Shown: positions 35,569 through 44,238, counted from the stretch's first letter. The stretch is DNA of 64,000 nucleotides from Paraburkholderia graminis C4D1M (GCF_000172415.1 NZ_ABLD01000009.1:124001-188000); one strand, 5' to 3'. Numbers and translations: made by a program. Notes: generated from the sequence alone by a model not told the origin.

Positions 35569-35604
35569 AGAAAAGCCCTCCATGTGAGGGCTTTTCTGCT
35601 TTTT
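35569..35604 (+). terminator. Rho-independent terminator after sodB
   Basis: Perfect 12-bp stem AGAAAAGCCCTC/GAGGGCTTTTCT, loop CATGT, followed by GCTTTTT. Confidence 0.9.
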
Positions 35605-35805
35605 GCGCGTCGCCGCGCGAGCATCGTTCATGGGCTTGCACAATCTTTGTCACTGTTCGTAACCGCGCGATAACGCACATCGCGTGGCTCAGGCTTGCGG
35701 CGCGGCTTCGCGCACGGGCATAAAACATACGGTAACGATGCGGTAAACATCGCGAGCGTGGATTCGCATAACGTGTGATTTCCAATCCACGCTATTCGCG
35801 CCATC

Positions 35806-36381
35806 ATGATTTCACGTCTAACACCGTTGCGCGTCGCGCTGCCTCTCGGGGCCGTCGCGCTCGCGCTATTGGGCGGCTGCGCCGTCGTGCCGCCGAGCGG
35901 CCCGTCGGTGGTGGCCATGCCGCGCAGCGGCGAGCCGCTCAGTCAGTTTCAACAGGACGACTACACGTGTCGCGACTATGCGTTCCATTCGTCCGATGCG
36001 GCCGGCGCTTCGCAAGGAGCGACCACCAGCAGCGTCAACAGCGCGGCGGTGGGAACGTTGGGCGGCGCCGCCGTCGGCGCATTGCTTGGCGCGGCGGCGG
36101 GCAATGCCGGAGCGGGTGCGGCGATCGGAGCGGGCAGCGGTTTGCTGATCGGCGGCGCGGCTGGCGCCAACGGCGCGCAGTACTCGGCGAACAGCTTGCA
36201 GGCGCGCTACGACGCAGCCTACGCGCAGTGCATGACGTCGAAGGGCAACACGATCTCGCAGCCGCAAGTGCCGGTCTACGCGCCGCAGCCTGTGTATGCG
36301 CCGCAACCGGTTTATGTTGCGCCGCGGCCGCGCTATTACGGACCGCCGCCCGTAATTTACGCGCCTTATCCGTACTACTGA
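35806..36381 (+). CDS. Glycine-zipper lipoprotein
   Basis: 191 residues. A lipoprotein signal ends in ALLGGC with the lipidated Cys at about residue 25. After a polar stretch a Gly/Ala-rich glycine zipper (about 80-125, GTLGGAAVGALLGAAAGNAGAGAAIGAG) could form paired membrane helices. The C-terminus is Pro/Tyr-rich with a short tandem VYAPQPVYAPQPVYVAP. Such proteins (YMGG-like family) sit in the outer membrane; the role here is unknown. No obvious operon partner. Confidence 0.8.
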   Translation: MISRLTPLRVALPLGAVALALLGGCAVVPPSGPSVVAMPRSGEPLSQFQQDDYTCRDYAFHSSDAAGASQGATTSSVNSAAVGTLGGAAVGALLGAAAGNAGAGAAIGAGSGLLIGGAAGANGAQYSANSLQARYDAAYAQCMTSKGNTISQPQVPVYAPQPVYAPQPVYVAPRPRYYGPPPVIYAPYPYY

Positions 36382-36675
36382 TGCTTTCATTCCGATGCTT
36401 TGATGCCTGACACGCGATCGCGCGTGCGGTCGCGCCTTGCTTTCGCGTTGCGCCGCCAGCCGCGCGTTTGCCTGGCGGAGAGTGGCGAGACCCTGGCGGC
36501 ATGGAACTCCGCAAACGGCGTACGGTTAATTGGCCGCGGACGTTGAGTGTGATCAGCCATCAGCCATCGGAAGATGTGCACGGGGCGTCCCTCCGCGGCA
36601 CGCGACGTGTTCGCATCACGCGCAGCCTTCGTCTTGCGGAACTGAGCGTCGCATCGTTTGAGAGACGAGGCGGAC

Positions 36676-38427
36676 ATGCGTATCTCGCGAGGTGGCGGCG
36701 ACCGGCTATCGGCCGGGCCGTGGGTTCGTGTGTGCACAGTGGCGGCGCTGCTCACTGTTGCGTGGGGGTTTGCTTCATGTGGCGGCGGCTCGGGCGGATC
36801 GCCGGGAGCGGCGTCTACATCGTCGGGCGGAGGGGCGAGCGGTGGTGGCTCGGGTGCGGGCAGCAGCGGCTCAGGCTCAGGCGCGGGGAGCGGCGCGGGC
36901 GGGGCTGCACCCGCCGGACCCGTATTCGCCACCGACGTGCTGATGCACCACAACGACCTTGCGCGCACCGGCCAGATGCTTGCCGAAACCACGCTGACGC
37001 CCGCCAACGTCAACCCATCGAGCTTCGGCAAAGTCGCGTTCCTTGCGGCGGACGGCAAGGTGGATGCCCAGCCGCTCTTTGCGACAGCGTTGTCGATTGG
37101 CGGCGCGCCGCACGACGTAGTCTACGTCGCGACCGAACACAATAGCGTCTATGCGTACGACGCCACCAGCTTCGCGCAGTTGTGGCACGCGACGCTAAAC
37201 GGCAGCGGCGAAACGCCCAGCGACGACCGCGGATGCCCGGACATCACGCCCGAGATTGGCGTGACGTCGACGCCGGTGATCGACCGCTCGCGCGGCCCCA
37301 ACGGCGCGCTATACGCGGTCTCGATGACGAAAGACAGCGGCGGCGCCTACCATCACCGCCTGCACGCACTCGACCTTGCGACGGGCGCCGAACTGTTCGG
37401 CGGTCCCACCGAGATTGCGGCGACTTATCCGGGCGGCGGCGCGGGGAGCGTCAACGGCGTCATTACGTTCAACGCGTCGTTGCACACGGAGCGGGCGGCA
37501 TTGACGCTCGTTGGCGGCAACATCTATATGGGCTGGACGGCGCACTGCATGTCCGGCGCTTACACCGGCTGGCTCATGGCGTACAACGCCGGCACACTCA
37601 AGCAGACCAGCGCGCTCAACATCACGCCGAACGGCAGCCAGGGCTCGATCTGGATGGCCGGCTCCGGCATGGCTTCCGACGGCTCGTCCATCTATGTCGT
37701 CGACGGCAACGGCACGTTCGGCACGACGCTCAATGCACAGGGCTTCCCGGTCGACGGCAACTTCGGCAACTCGCTGATGAAACTGTCGGCTGGCCAACTG
37801 CAAGTCACCGACTATTTCGCGATGTCCAACGTAGTCGAAGAGGCCAATACGGACAACGACTTCGGTTCTGGAGGCGTGATGTTGCTGCCGGACCAGACGA
37901 CCGCGGCCGGCGTGGTCAAGCATCTTGCTGTGGCGGCCGGCAAAGACAACCACATCTATGTGGTCGACCGCGATTCAATGGGCAAATTCAGCCCAGCGGC
38001 CAATAACATCTGGCAAGAACTCATCGGCACGCTTGCTGGCGGCATCTGGGGTTCGCCGGCTTATTACAAGGGCGTCGTGTACTACGGAGGGCTAAACGAC
38101 AACCTCAAAGCGTTGCCGATCGCTGGCGCGTTCCTCGCAACGACGGCTTCATCTCGAAGCCCGACGACCTTTGCCTATCCGGGCGCAACGCCGGCGATTT
38201 CCGCCAATGGCGCGAGCAACGGCATTGTCTGGGCCGCGGAGAACGGCTCGACTGGCGCCCTGCATGCCTACGACGCGAGCAATCTTGCCAACGAGCTGTA
38301 CAACAGCAACCAGGTGGGCACGCGCGATCAATGGGGCGCGGGCAACAAGTTCATCACGCCGATGATCGCGCGCGGCAAGGTTTATGTCGGCGCGACCAAC
38401 GGTGTTGCGGTGTTCGGCTTGCGGTGA
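36676..38427 (+). CDS. PQQ-like beta-propeller lipoprotein
   Basis: 583 residues from ATG 36676 (a TTG at 36658 is the alternative). N-terminal signal with FASC, a weak lipobox (Cys35), then a 45-residue Gly/Ser linker. The rest has repeated blades such as VVYVATEHNSVYAYDATSFAQLWHATL and VKHLAVAAGKDNHIYVVDRDSMGKFS, typical of PQQ-like/quinoprotein propellers. No CxxCH heme motif is seen, and the PQQ ligands of alcohol dehydrogenases are not recognisable. Probably a cell-surface or periplasmic binding or scaffold protein; function unknown. Confidence 0.72.
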   Translation: MRISRGGGDRLSAGPWVRVCTVAALLTVAWGFASCGGGSGGSPGAASTSSGGGASGGGSGAGSSGSGSGAGSGAGGAAPAGPVFATDVLMHHNDLARTGQMLAETTLTPANVNPSSFGKVAFLAADGKVDAQPLFATALSIGGAPHDVVYVATEHNSVYAYDATSFAQLWHATLNGSGETPSDDRGCPDITPEIGVTSTPVIDRSRGPNGALYAVSMTKDSGGAYHHRLHALDLATGAELFGGPTEIAATYPGGGAGSVNGVITFNASLHTERAALTLVGGNIYMGWTAHCMSGAYTGWLMAYNAGTLKQTSALNITPNGSQGSIWMAGSGMASDGSSIYVVDGNGTFGTTLNAQGFPVDGNFGNSLMKLSAGQLQVTDYFAMSNVVEEANTDNDFGSGGVMLLPDQTTAAGVVKHLAVAAGKDNHIYVVDRDSMGKFSPAANNIWQELIGTLAGGIWGSPAYYKGVVYYGGLNDNLKALPIAGAFLATTASSRSPTTFAYPGATPAISANGASNGIVWAAENGSTGALHAYDASNLANELYNSNQVGTRDQWGAGNKFITPMIARGKVYVGATNGVAVFGLR

Positions 38428-38470
38428 CACTTGGCTTTGGCCGCTGCCGGGTGCGGAGCAAGGCGCGAAC

Positions 38471-38510
38471 TATTCGGTGTGGTTCGGTGTCGTTCGGTGT
38501 CACTCGGTGT
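38471..38510. repeat. Four-copy 10-bp tandem repeat over the NYN gene stop codon
   Basis: Units of the form NNTTCGGTGT start at 38471, 38481, 38491 and 38501 (the last with CACTCGGTGT). The stop codon of the NYN-LOTUS gene (TCA at 38500-38502) lies at the third/fourth unit boundary. Because 10 is not a multiple of 3, copy changes inside the gene would change its last residues. Confidence 0.8.
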
Positions 38511-40104
38511 CGTTGCCTCCCGTTGTCTTGCGCGGCCGGCGGTTGCGCGACGACGCGGTTTTACGCGCGGCTTTCCTGGCGGGCGCGGGTGTTTCCTCTG
38601 CGGTCGGTGAAGGTTCGGTTGCTGGCGATGCGGTGTCTGGAGTGTGCGCGGTGTTCGCCGTGTTCGCCGTGTTCGTGTTGCTTGCCGTGTCGTCCGATCG
38701 TGCTGCGGTCTTCCGCGTTTTCTTCGCGGCCGTTTTACGCGGCTCGCGTTGCTTGCGACGCTTGGGCTGCGTTTCGTCGGTCTGGTGCAAGTCGGCATTT
38801 TCGGCCGCGCCCGCCTGATCAGAAACATCGCCCGGTTCGTTCGTGAGCGCTTGCGGCAGCTCGGACGTCGCGCGCTTGTTTTCCGCTTCAGGGGCATACA
38901 TCGCATCGCCTTCAGCCTGGCTCAGGTTGGCTCCGTTTTCTTCGCGTCTGGTGCGTCGGGTGTTGGCGGCTTGCGGCGTCCTTCGTGGCGCCGTTTGGTG
39001 GCCGGCTTCCTCTGCGCTTCCCTGTGCCGTCTCGTGCGTGGCTTCGCGGGCGGCTTGCTGGCTTGCGCCTCGCTTCCGATCTCCACGACCCCGACGACGA
39101 GACTCGTGTTTGGCGCCTTTTTCCGCTTGCGCCGCGCCAACCGTCTGCGACTCGTCAAGTTGTTCCGCTACCTCTGCGGTGTCGACAGTTTCGCTTCCAC
39201 GCGCCGCTGCATGCTCGCCCGCCGGTTCGCCCGCGCTTTCTCCGACACCTTCCCCCGCAGCGCCCGAAACCGTGCTCCGATATACGTAAGCCCCTGATTT
39301 TTCGTCGCGGCCGAATTCCAGCAGCCCGCGCGCGTGCGCCTCTTCGAGCAGATTGCCGAACGCGCGAAAGCCATAATAGGTTTCGTTGAAATCCGGCTTG
39401 CGCCGCTTGATCGCGTTCTTCAATACGGACGCCCAGATTTTCCCGCTGTCGCCCCGCTCGGATGCAAGCGCGTCGAACGTTTGCACCGCAATCTCCACCG
39501 CCTTGGTGCGGCGCTTTTCCAGATCTTCCTTGTTGCGGCTTTTCTCTTCGTCCTGCGATACCTTGGCTGTCGGCTGAGCGCTCTTCTGCTGGCGCAAGGA
39601 CTCCCGTTTGGCGACGGTGCGCTGACTTTCGCGTACCAGGTCGTCGTAAAAAAAGAACTCGTCGCAGTTCGCGATCAGCAGATCAGACGTGGACTGCTGG
39701 ACGCCGACACCGATCACCTGCTTCGCGTTCTCACGCAATTTCGACACGAGCGGTGAAAAGTCCGAGTCGCCGCTGATGATCACAAACGTATTGACGTGCG
39801 ACTTCGTGTAGCAGAGGTCGAGCGCGTCCACGACGAGCCGGATGTCCGCCGAATTCTTGCCCGATTGACGCACGTGCGGAATCTCGATCAGCTCGAAATT
39901 GGCTTCGTGCATCGCACCTTTGAAGCTCTTGTAGCGATCCCAGTCGCAATACGCCTTTTTCACGACAATGCTGCCCTTGAGCAGCAGACGTTCGAGCACC
40001 AGCTTGATATCGAACTTGTCGTACTTCGCGTCCCGCACGCCCAGCGCGACGTTTTCGAAGTCGCAGAATAGCGCCATGCTGACGGTTTCGTTGGATGACG
40101 CCAT
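38500..40104 (-). CDS. NYN-domain protein with OST-HTH/LOTUS domain and basic disordered tail
   Basis: 534 residues from ATG 40104 (GGAG six bases before; ATG 40116 is possible). An N-terminal NYN/LabA (DUF88) PIN-like nuclease domain (~5-155) has acidic residues in LFCDFEN (Asp15), SADIRLVVDAL and SGDSDFSPLV (Asp113, Asp115). A LOTUS RNA-binding domain follows (~200-275: WASVLKNAIKRRKPDFNETYYGFRAFGNLLEEA). The last ~255 residues are low complexity, Ala/Thr/Glu then Lys/Arg-rich, with a repeated NTANTAN stretch. An RNA-binding or RNase role is expected from the domains; the target is unknown. Confidence 0.87.
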   Translation of the reverse strand: MASSNETVSMALFCDFENVALGVRDAKYDKFDIKLVLERLLLKGSIVVKKAYCDWDRYKSFKGAMHEANFELIEIPHVRQSGKNSADIRLVVDALDLCYTKSHVNTFVIISGDSDFSPLVSKLRENAKQVIGVGVQQSTSDLLIANCDEFFFYDDLVRESQRTVAKRESLRQQKSAQPTAKVSQDEEKSRNKEDLEKRRTKAVEIAVQTFDALASERGDSGKIWASVLKNAIKRRKPDFNETYYGFRAFGNLLEEAHARGLLEFGRDEKSGAYVYRSTVSGAAGEGVGESAGEPAGEHAAARGSETVDTAEVAEQLDESQTVGAAQAEKGAKHESRRRGRGDRKRGASQQAAREATHETAQGSAEEAGHQTAPRRTPQAANTRRTRREENGANLSQAEGDAMYAPEAENKRATSELPQALTNEPGDVSDQAGAAENADLHQTDETQPKRRKQREPRKTAAKKTRKTAARSDDTASNTNTANTANTAHTPDTASPATEPSPTAEETPAPARKAARKTASSRNRRPRKTTGGNDTE

Positions 40105-40242
40105 GTAAATCTCCATTGAAGCGCTCGTCGGAGTCGACGAATCGCGACCATGATAGCGATTCCAGCCAACGTGATCAGCTTTTGTCGGGCAGACCAGTGC
40201 AAGCGCGGGCAGTTGAACCCGGCACAGTTCAACCGCGCTGCG

Positions 40243-40902
40243 CTATACGTCATGGTGTCTGTCCGACGCCACCGAAGACGAGTTCAGCGCCGCCCGCGTT
40301 TCCAGCACTTCGTCCACGAGGCCATAGGTCTTTGCCGCGGACGCGGACATGAAATTGTCCCGGTCTGTGTCGCGCGCGACTTCCTCGATGCTGCGCCCCG
40401 TGCGTTCGGCCATCATTGCATTGAGACGTTCGCGCAGATAGAGCACTTCCTTAGCTTGAATGTCTATGTCCGCTGCCGTGCCCTGGCTGCCGCCCGAAGG
40501 CTGGTGAATCATGATGCGCGCGTTGGGCAACGCGTACCGCTTGCCGCGTTGGCCCGCGCACAGCAGGAATGTGCCCATGCTCGCAGCAAAACCTGTGCAT
40601 AAAGTGGATACCTCCGGCTTGATGAACTGCATGGTGTCGTAAATCGCGAGCCCGTCGTACACCGAGCCGCCGGGCGAATTGATATAAAACGAAATGTCCT
40701 TGTCCGGGTTCTCCGACTCCAGAAACAGTAATTGCGCCACAATGAGACTGGCCGATTGCTCGTTCACGGGTCCGACCAGAAACACGATGCGCTCGCGCAG
40801 CAGACGCGAGTAGATGTCGTACGCGCGCTCGCCGCGGCCGGACTGCTCGATCACGGTTGGCACGAGGCCAAGGCCGGTAACAGGTGGATAGCTCGATTGC
40901 AT
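40243..40902 (-). CDS. clpP: ClpP-type serine protease, stand-alone paralogue
   Basis: 219 residues. The catalytic triad is intact: Ser108 in GFAASMGTFLL, His133 in MIHQPSGG and Asp182 in RDTDRDNFMSA. ISFYINSPGGSVYDGLAIYDTMQF is the family core. No tig, clpX or lon gene flanks it, so this is probably a second ClpP rather than the main-operon copy (inference; the other locus is outside the window). Substitutions such as VYDG for VSAG and the Thr in TGFAASMGT set it apart from the usual ClpP1. It is divergent from the ECF sigma gene. Confidence 0.9.
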   Translation of the reverse strand: MQSSYPPVTGLGLVPTVIEQSGRGERAYDIYSRLLRERIVFLVGPVNEQSASLIVAQLLFLESENPDKDISFYINSPGGSVYDGLAIYDTMQFIKPEVSTLCTGFAASMGTFLLCAGQRGKRYALPNARIMIHQPSGGSQGTAADIDIQAKEVLYLRERLNAMMAERTGRSIEEVARDTDRDNFMSASAAKTYGLVDEVLETRAALNSSSVASDRHHDV

Positions 40903-40983
40903 ATTTGCCTCGTCAAAAGTGGGCTGCTGTCCCTATGACGACCCGGCCGTCGGCGGCGTGACATAAATTTTTTTTCGCGCGCC

Positions 40984-41010
40984 TGTCACGCGGCGGCTCG
41001 CCCAATCGTC
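40984..41010 (+). promoter_or_regulatory. Candidate ECF41-type promoter upstream of the sigma gene
   Basis: TGTCACG at 40984-40990 and CGTC at 41007-41010 are separated by 16 bp. ECF41 sigma factors are reported to recognise TGTCACA and CGTC at about this spacing, so this fits autoregulation of the gene starting at 41101, 90 bp downstream. Motifs are seen; recognition is inferred. Confidence 0.6.
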
Positions 41011-41100
41011 AAGCTGCAATGGATGTCTTTGCGGCGCGCGGTCGAGGAATCTGGCAGGCGGCGCACGCGCTTTTACCACGCACGATCTGGAGGTCTACGC

Positions 41101-42363
41101 ATGAAAGAACACGAAATCGACAAGGCATCCAGCTTCGGGGCGGTGCGGGCCCGCCTGCTCGCGTTGGCGTACCGCATGCTCGGCAGCCGTGCGGAGGCGG
41201 AAGACATCGTGCAAGACGTCTGGCTGAAGTGGCATCTCGCTGATACGCATGAGGTGCAGACGCCGGCCGCGTGGCTCACCACGCTCACCACGCGCACGGC
41301 GATCGACCGTCTGAGAAATGTGCAGCGCGAGCGCGAGTCTCAGGCCACCGGCTGGCTGCCGGAGCCGTGGCTCGACGAATTCGCGCCATCGGCTGAAGAA
41401 CTCGCGCTGCGTGCGGCGGAAATGTCCTATGGCGTGATGCTTTTGCTCGAGCGCCTCAAACCCGACGAGCGCGCCGCGTTTGTGCTGCATGAAGCGTTCG
41501 ATTGCGACTACGCGGAGATCGGCAGGATTCTTGAACGTAGCGCGGCCAGTTGCCGGCAGATCGTGCATCGGGCGAGGGCGCGCCTGCAGCGCGCGGGCGC
41601 ACCGTTGCATCGGGCCGATCCGGAGAGTCACGCGCGGATTGTCGAGCGCTTGCGCAACGCACTTGAGGCGCAGGACAGGACTAGCCTGCTCGAGCTGTTT
41701 AGCGATGCGCCGCATGTCGTCAGCGACGAGCCGGTGTGCGGCCCGCCGCTGAATGTGCCGGGCGACTCACCGGCCGTTGTGCGTGCCGCTGCCTCGACAA
41801 ACTGCTATGCACACGCCGATGCACGCGCGCTTGGTGTGCCGCCGAAGGCGTTCGCCCAGGCACGCACCGGCGCGTCAGACCGCGCATTGGGTGACTGGAT
41901 GGAGAAGGTGACGTCGCTTGCACGTCAGGCGAGCCACGTGGAACTGGTATCGGTGGAGGGGGCGTTGTCTATCGCGCTGCTTATCGAAGGCGACGTCGTT
42001 GCGTTGATCGACATCGCCACGGAGGGCTCTGGCAGCGGCGCGGCGACAGGCATGAAAAACGGGACGACCGGCGGCTTCGACACTGGCTTCGAGAGCGACC
42101 TTACAACCGGGCTCGCAACCGGGTTCACCACCGGCGAGGCGCACGGTCATAGGTGGGCCCACGGTCCGCTCAACGGCGCTGCAAGAATCGTTTCGTTGCA
42201 CGCAGTGACGAGCGCATCGCGATTGCAGGCCGCCAATCGTGTGCTGGGCCGCACTGCGGTCACCGAATTGCTGGCGCGCATTCAGCAGCGCTCGGTCGAC
42301 TCCGTGGACTCTGTCGACTCAGTTGCGATGGGCCGCGACTTCCCAGTTGATGTCTACGCATAG
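41101..42363 (+). CDS. ECF41-type RNA polymerase sigma factor with altered SnoaL-like tail
   Basis: 420 residues from ATG 41101 (TGGAGG ribosome-binding site). Sigma region 2 (~10-78: LLALAYRMLGSRAEAEDIVQDVWLKWH) and region 4 (~105-165: LKPDERAAFVLHEAFDCDYAEIGRILERSAASCRQIVHRAR) flank the ECF41 linker motif WLPEP at 85-89. The SnoaL-like C-terminal domain is divergent: the family's DGGGK and NPDKL motifs are not found (FSDAPHVVSDE and TSASRL at comparable places). A Gly/Thr-rich insertion occupies ~306-347 and a triple SVD repeat ~399-407. It overlaps the EAL gene end by 45 bp. No ECF41 partner oxidoreductase is adjacent. Confidence 0.83.
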   Translation: MKEHEIDKASSFGAVRARLLALAYRMLGSRAEAEDIVQDVWLKWHLADTHEVQTPAAWLTTLTTRTAIDRLRNVQRERESQATGWLPEPWLDEFAPSAEELALRAAEMSYGVMLLLERLKPDERAAFVLHEAFDCDYAEIGRILERSAASCRQIVHRARARLQRAGAPLHRADPESHARIVERLRNALEAQDRTSLLELFSDAPHVVSDEPVCGPPLNVPGDSPAVVRAAASTNCYAHADARALGVPPKAFAQARTGASDRALGDWMEKVTSLARQASHVELVSVEGALSIALLIEGDVVALIDIATEGSGSGAATGMKNGTTGGFDTGFESDLTTGLATGFTTGEAHGHRWAHGPLNGAARIVSLHAVTSASRLQAANRVLGRTAVTELLARIQQRSVDSVDSVDSVAMGRDFPVDVYA

Positions 42364-43596
42364 CACTTGCGTGCCGCCGGGCGTATGCGCGGCGATCGAA
42401 GCGGTCACGCACAAATGCGCCTCATTGATCGACAGATAAGGAGGAGTGAGATGCACGCGCCCAGGCGTACGCATCGCCTGAATGAAGTAAGGCCGGCGCT
42501 CCCAGCTTGCACCTTCGGAATGCAATAGCGGACGGAAGCGTTTCGCGCGTTGCGACGCGCGGCCAGGAGGCAGCACGTTGTCGCCGATTTGCCGTCCGGA
42601 GCCATCCAGAATGAAGCAGCGTGCTGTCTCGCCGAGCTTAAGCAGCGCGGCCGTCGCGTCAGCGGCTGGCTGCCCGGCAACCAGCTGTGCGGCTGCGGTT
42701 TCGAGCGCGCTGACGTACGGTGCGAGCCGCGTCGCCTGCGCGCGTTCACGCGTGGCAACACGCTCGCGCAGCGCGGCGGAGAGCGAGTCCATCAAGCCGG
42801 CAGCGGCTTGCGGCTTGACCGGTTCGACGCTCGGCCCAGCGAAGAATGCGCCCTGGACGAAATCGACGTTGCATTCGAGTGCGATCAGCGCATCGCGCTC
42901 TGTGGTCAGGCCGCCCATCAGGACCAATTGGCCGGATTCATGCAGCAGGGAGACGAGACCGGGCAGCACGCGTTCAATGTGCGAGTGCTCGCTTGCCTGC
43001 GCAAGAATGCAGCGGTCGAGCGTGACGATATCGGGGCGCAGATTCCACACGCGGTCGATGTTCGAGTGCTTGGCGCCGAAGCCATCGAGCGCGATGAGGA
43101 AGCCCGACTTGCGCAACGCGTCGATGATCTCGGCGAAACGCGTCGTTTCTCCGCCCGCTTGCTCGGAGACCTCGAGCACTACGCGCTGCGGCGGCAAGCC
43201 CAACGCCTTGAGCCCGGCGAGCAGCGCGTCGCCGTAGCTCGTGTCCATCAGCGCGGCCGGATGGAGACTCAGAAAGAGCCATTCGTCATGACTGTCGAAT
43301 GCATTGAAGTTGCCAAGGTGGAGCGACTCGGCCAGCCGGCCGAGTTCCAGCAAGTCGCCGCGGCGCGCGGCCTGCGTGAACACCTCGTGCGAGGGGACTT
43401 GCCGCGCATGCTCGTCGTGCGCGCGCAGCGAGGCGTGATAGCCGATCGCGCGCCGGTGCGACACGGAGAAAACCGGCTGAAATACGCTGAAAACGGTGTA
43501 GCCGCCGTAGAGAACGGTGCGCCGGGAGCCCTCGTCGCCGGCCATCGGGCGGGGAGGCTGAAAACCGGGAGGATCGAGTTCGATCATGCTCATCAT
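42319..43596 (-). CDS. Degenerate EAL-domain protein with YkuI-like C-terminal sensor domain
   Basis: 425 residues. An EAL fold spans ~35-260, but key catalytic residues of c-di-GMP phosphodiesterases are changed: the EAL motif is HAS at 54-56, the DDFG loop is DGFG (171-174), the loop lysine is Thr192, and the EGVET-type motif is GGLTTE. Glu142/145 and Gln248 remain. The C-terminal part (~285-420; GETARCFILDGSGRQIGDNV, PYFIQAM, PYLSINEAHLCVTASI) resembles the PAS/Cache-like YkuI_C domain. It is probably a non-catalytic c-di-GMP or signal-binding protein (inference). It converges on the ECF sigma gene with a 45-bp overlap. Confidence 0.82.
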   Translation of the reverse strand: MMSMIELDPPGFQPPRPMAGDEGSRRTVLYGGYTVFSVFQPVFSVSHRRAIGYHASLRAHDEHARQVPSHEVFTQAARRGDLLELGRLAESLHLGNFNAFDSHDEWLFLSLHPAALMDTSYGDALLAGLKALGLPPQRVVLEVSEQAGGETTRFAEIIDALRKSGFLIALDGFGAKHSNIDRVWNLRPDIVTLDRCILAQASEHSHIERVLPGLVSLLHESGQLVLMGGLTTERDALIALECNVDFVQGAFFAGPSVEPVKPQAAAGLMDSLSAALRERVATRERAQATRLAPYVSALETAAAQLVAGQPAADATAALLKLGETARCFILDGSGRQIGDNVLPPGRASQRAKRFRPLLHSEGASWERRPYFIQAMRTPGRVHLTPPYLSINEAHLCVTASIAAHTPGGTQVLCVDINWEVAAHRN

Positions 43597-44020
43597 GTCA
43601 GTCGTGTGGGTGGCGGCCGGATTAGGGGCTCAATGCGGAAGCTGCACGCGCAATGCGTAAGTTTACAGGATAGGCGAGCAAGATCTATGCGCATACGAAA
43701 GGCTGGCGGGGTGCGCAGTTGGCGCGCGAGCTGCCGAGTGTCGGTCAACGACGCGGGCACCGGCATGATGTATCGCACTTCGCTGGTGCGGGCTGCGCCC
43801 CGTTGCGGGTCGAAGTTGGTGGTGCTCATGTTGGGCCTGAATGTGAGCAAGCGACCATCTGCGGCGTGGCATCGGTTGAGCCGCCGCTCGGACGGTGCGG
43901 CGCTATGACGGCTTCGCGTAGGCGGCTAGCCCTCAGCCCTGAGACCTCACACATCAACCTTCAACCTTCAACCTTTAACCACGAACCACGAACCACGAAC
44001 CCCCAGCCACGAACCCCCAG

Positions 44021-44083
44021 CCACCAGCCACCAGCCACCAGCCACCAGCCACCAGCCACCAGCCACCAGCCACCAGCCACCAG
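44021..44083. repeat. Nine perfect tandem copies of CCACCAG
   Basis: Exact 63-bp array of a 7-bp unit with no substitutions. It follows imperfect CCACGAAC/CCCCAG units on its left. Confidence 0.95.
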
Positions 44084-44134
44084 CCTTCACCCCTCAGCGG
44101 CTAGCCTCCACCGTTCCACCTCCAGCCCCCAAGT

Positions 44135-44238
44135 CATCGAGCCGCCGAGCCATCAAGCCATCAAGCCATCGAGCCATCGAGCCGCCGAGCCGCCGAGCCA
44201 TCGAGCCATCAAGCCATCAAGCCATCAAGCCATCAAGC
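44135..44238. repeat. Thirteen tandem 8-bp units (CATCRAGC / CGCCGAGC)
   Basis: 104-bp array of 13 octamers in three variants: CATCAAGC, CATCGAGC and CGCCGAGC. The variant order (G C A A G G C C G A A A A, by initial of the variable base class) suggests local duplication of unit blocks. Confidence 0.93.
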
